Shown here one piece after another: positions 5,924 to 5,936 of a stretch of DNA of 5,936 bases. Within the stretch, counting starts at the first letter, position 1, and the number at the start of each line of letters is the position of its first letter. The position numbers and the translations under genes are program-made. Under the pieces are notes generated by a model. The model did no database searches, was not told where the DNA came from, and saw only the letters and a list, made by a program, of their open reading frames with translations. Source of the stretch: an uncultured Flavobacteriales bacterium. Lineage in GTDB: Bacteria > Bacteroidota > Bacteroidia > Flavobacteriales > Weeksellaceae. The stretch spans positions 1 to 5,936 of the forward strand of contig CALFIE010000037.1 in the NCBI GenBank assembly GCA_937876095.1. Direction: 5' to 3'.

Positions 5924-5936
5924 AGATCGGAAGAGC
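5924..5936. other. Illumina adapter sequence at the end of the contig (artefact)
   Basis: The last 13 bases read AGATCGGAAGAGC, identical to the start of the standard Illumina TruSeq adapter. A chance match of 13 bases placed exactly at the sequence end is very unlikely, so these bases are almost certainly untrimmed adapter, not genome. The biological sequence ends at or before 5923. Confidence 0.95.

Noticed and set aside
1..5936. Mobile element, CRISPR array, defence or toxin-antitoxin system
   Set aside because: There is no transposase or integrase, no terminal repeats, no regularly spaced direct repeats and no known defence domain. All the large frames are explained by housekeeping or envelope families.

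Overview
The window is a 5.9 kb piece of a very AT-rich bacterial genome. It is most likely from a member of Flavobacteriia (Bacteroidota), perhaps of the Chryseobacterium/Cloacibacterium type, though the genus is a guess. Four things point there. Start codons lack Shine-Dalgarno sequences and sit behind A/T-rich leaders. Several sites match the Bacteroidota promoter form (TTTG, about 19 nt, TAnnTTTG). The proteins look flavobacterial: a GtrA protein, an FHS-type sugar transporter, a DUF3810 protein and an exported TlpA-like thioredoxin. The tRNA does not encode its CCA end.

Layout. Positions 1-114 are probably the C-terminal tail of a membrane protein cut by the left edge. Four forward genes follow: a GtrA-family membrane protein (215-673), a PlsC-type 1-acylglycerol-3-phosphate acyltransferase (best start 772, end 1485), an FHS/FucP-like sugar:H+ symporter (1552-2997), and a DUF3810 membrane protein with an HEXXH motif (2984-4045). 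The last gene starts at GTG and overlaps the transporter by 14 bp. On the reverse strand lie an exported TlpA-like thiol-disulfide protein (5837-4551) and, just behind it, a tRNA with a CAU anticodon (4505-4432). The tRNA has its own near-perfect promoter and terminator. The forward and reverse groups converge on a nearly gene-free, AT-rich stretch (4075-4398), bounded on the left by a hairpin whose U-tract lies on the reverse strand.

Function. These look like ordinary housekeeping and envelope genes: membrane lipid synthesis (PlsC), a lipid-linked sugar or polyprenol flippase-type protein (GtrA), sugar uptake, a putative membrane-bound metallopeptidase, and periplasmic thiol chemistry. I see no mobile element, CRISPR array, defence locus or toxin-antitoxin pair, and no convincing new system. 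The points most worth checking are the Illumina adapter sequence forming the last 13 bases (an assembly artefact), a possible short reverse-strand transcript in the convergent gap, the terminator-like hairpin directly in front of the TlpA-like gene, and two start-codon decisions.
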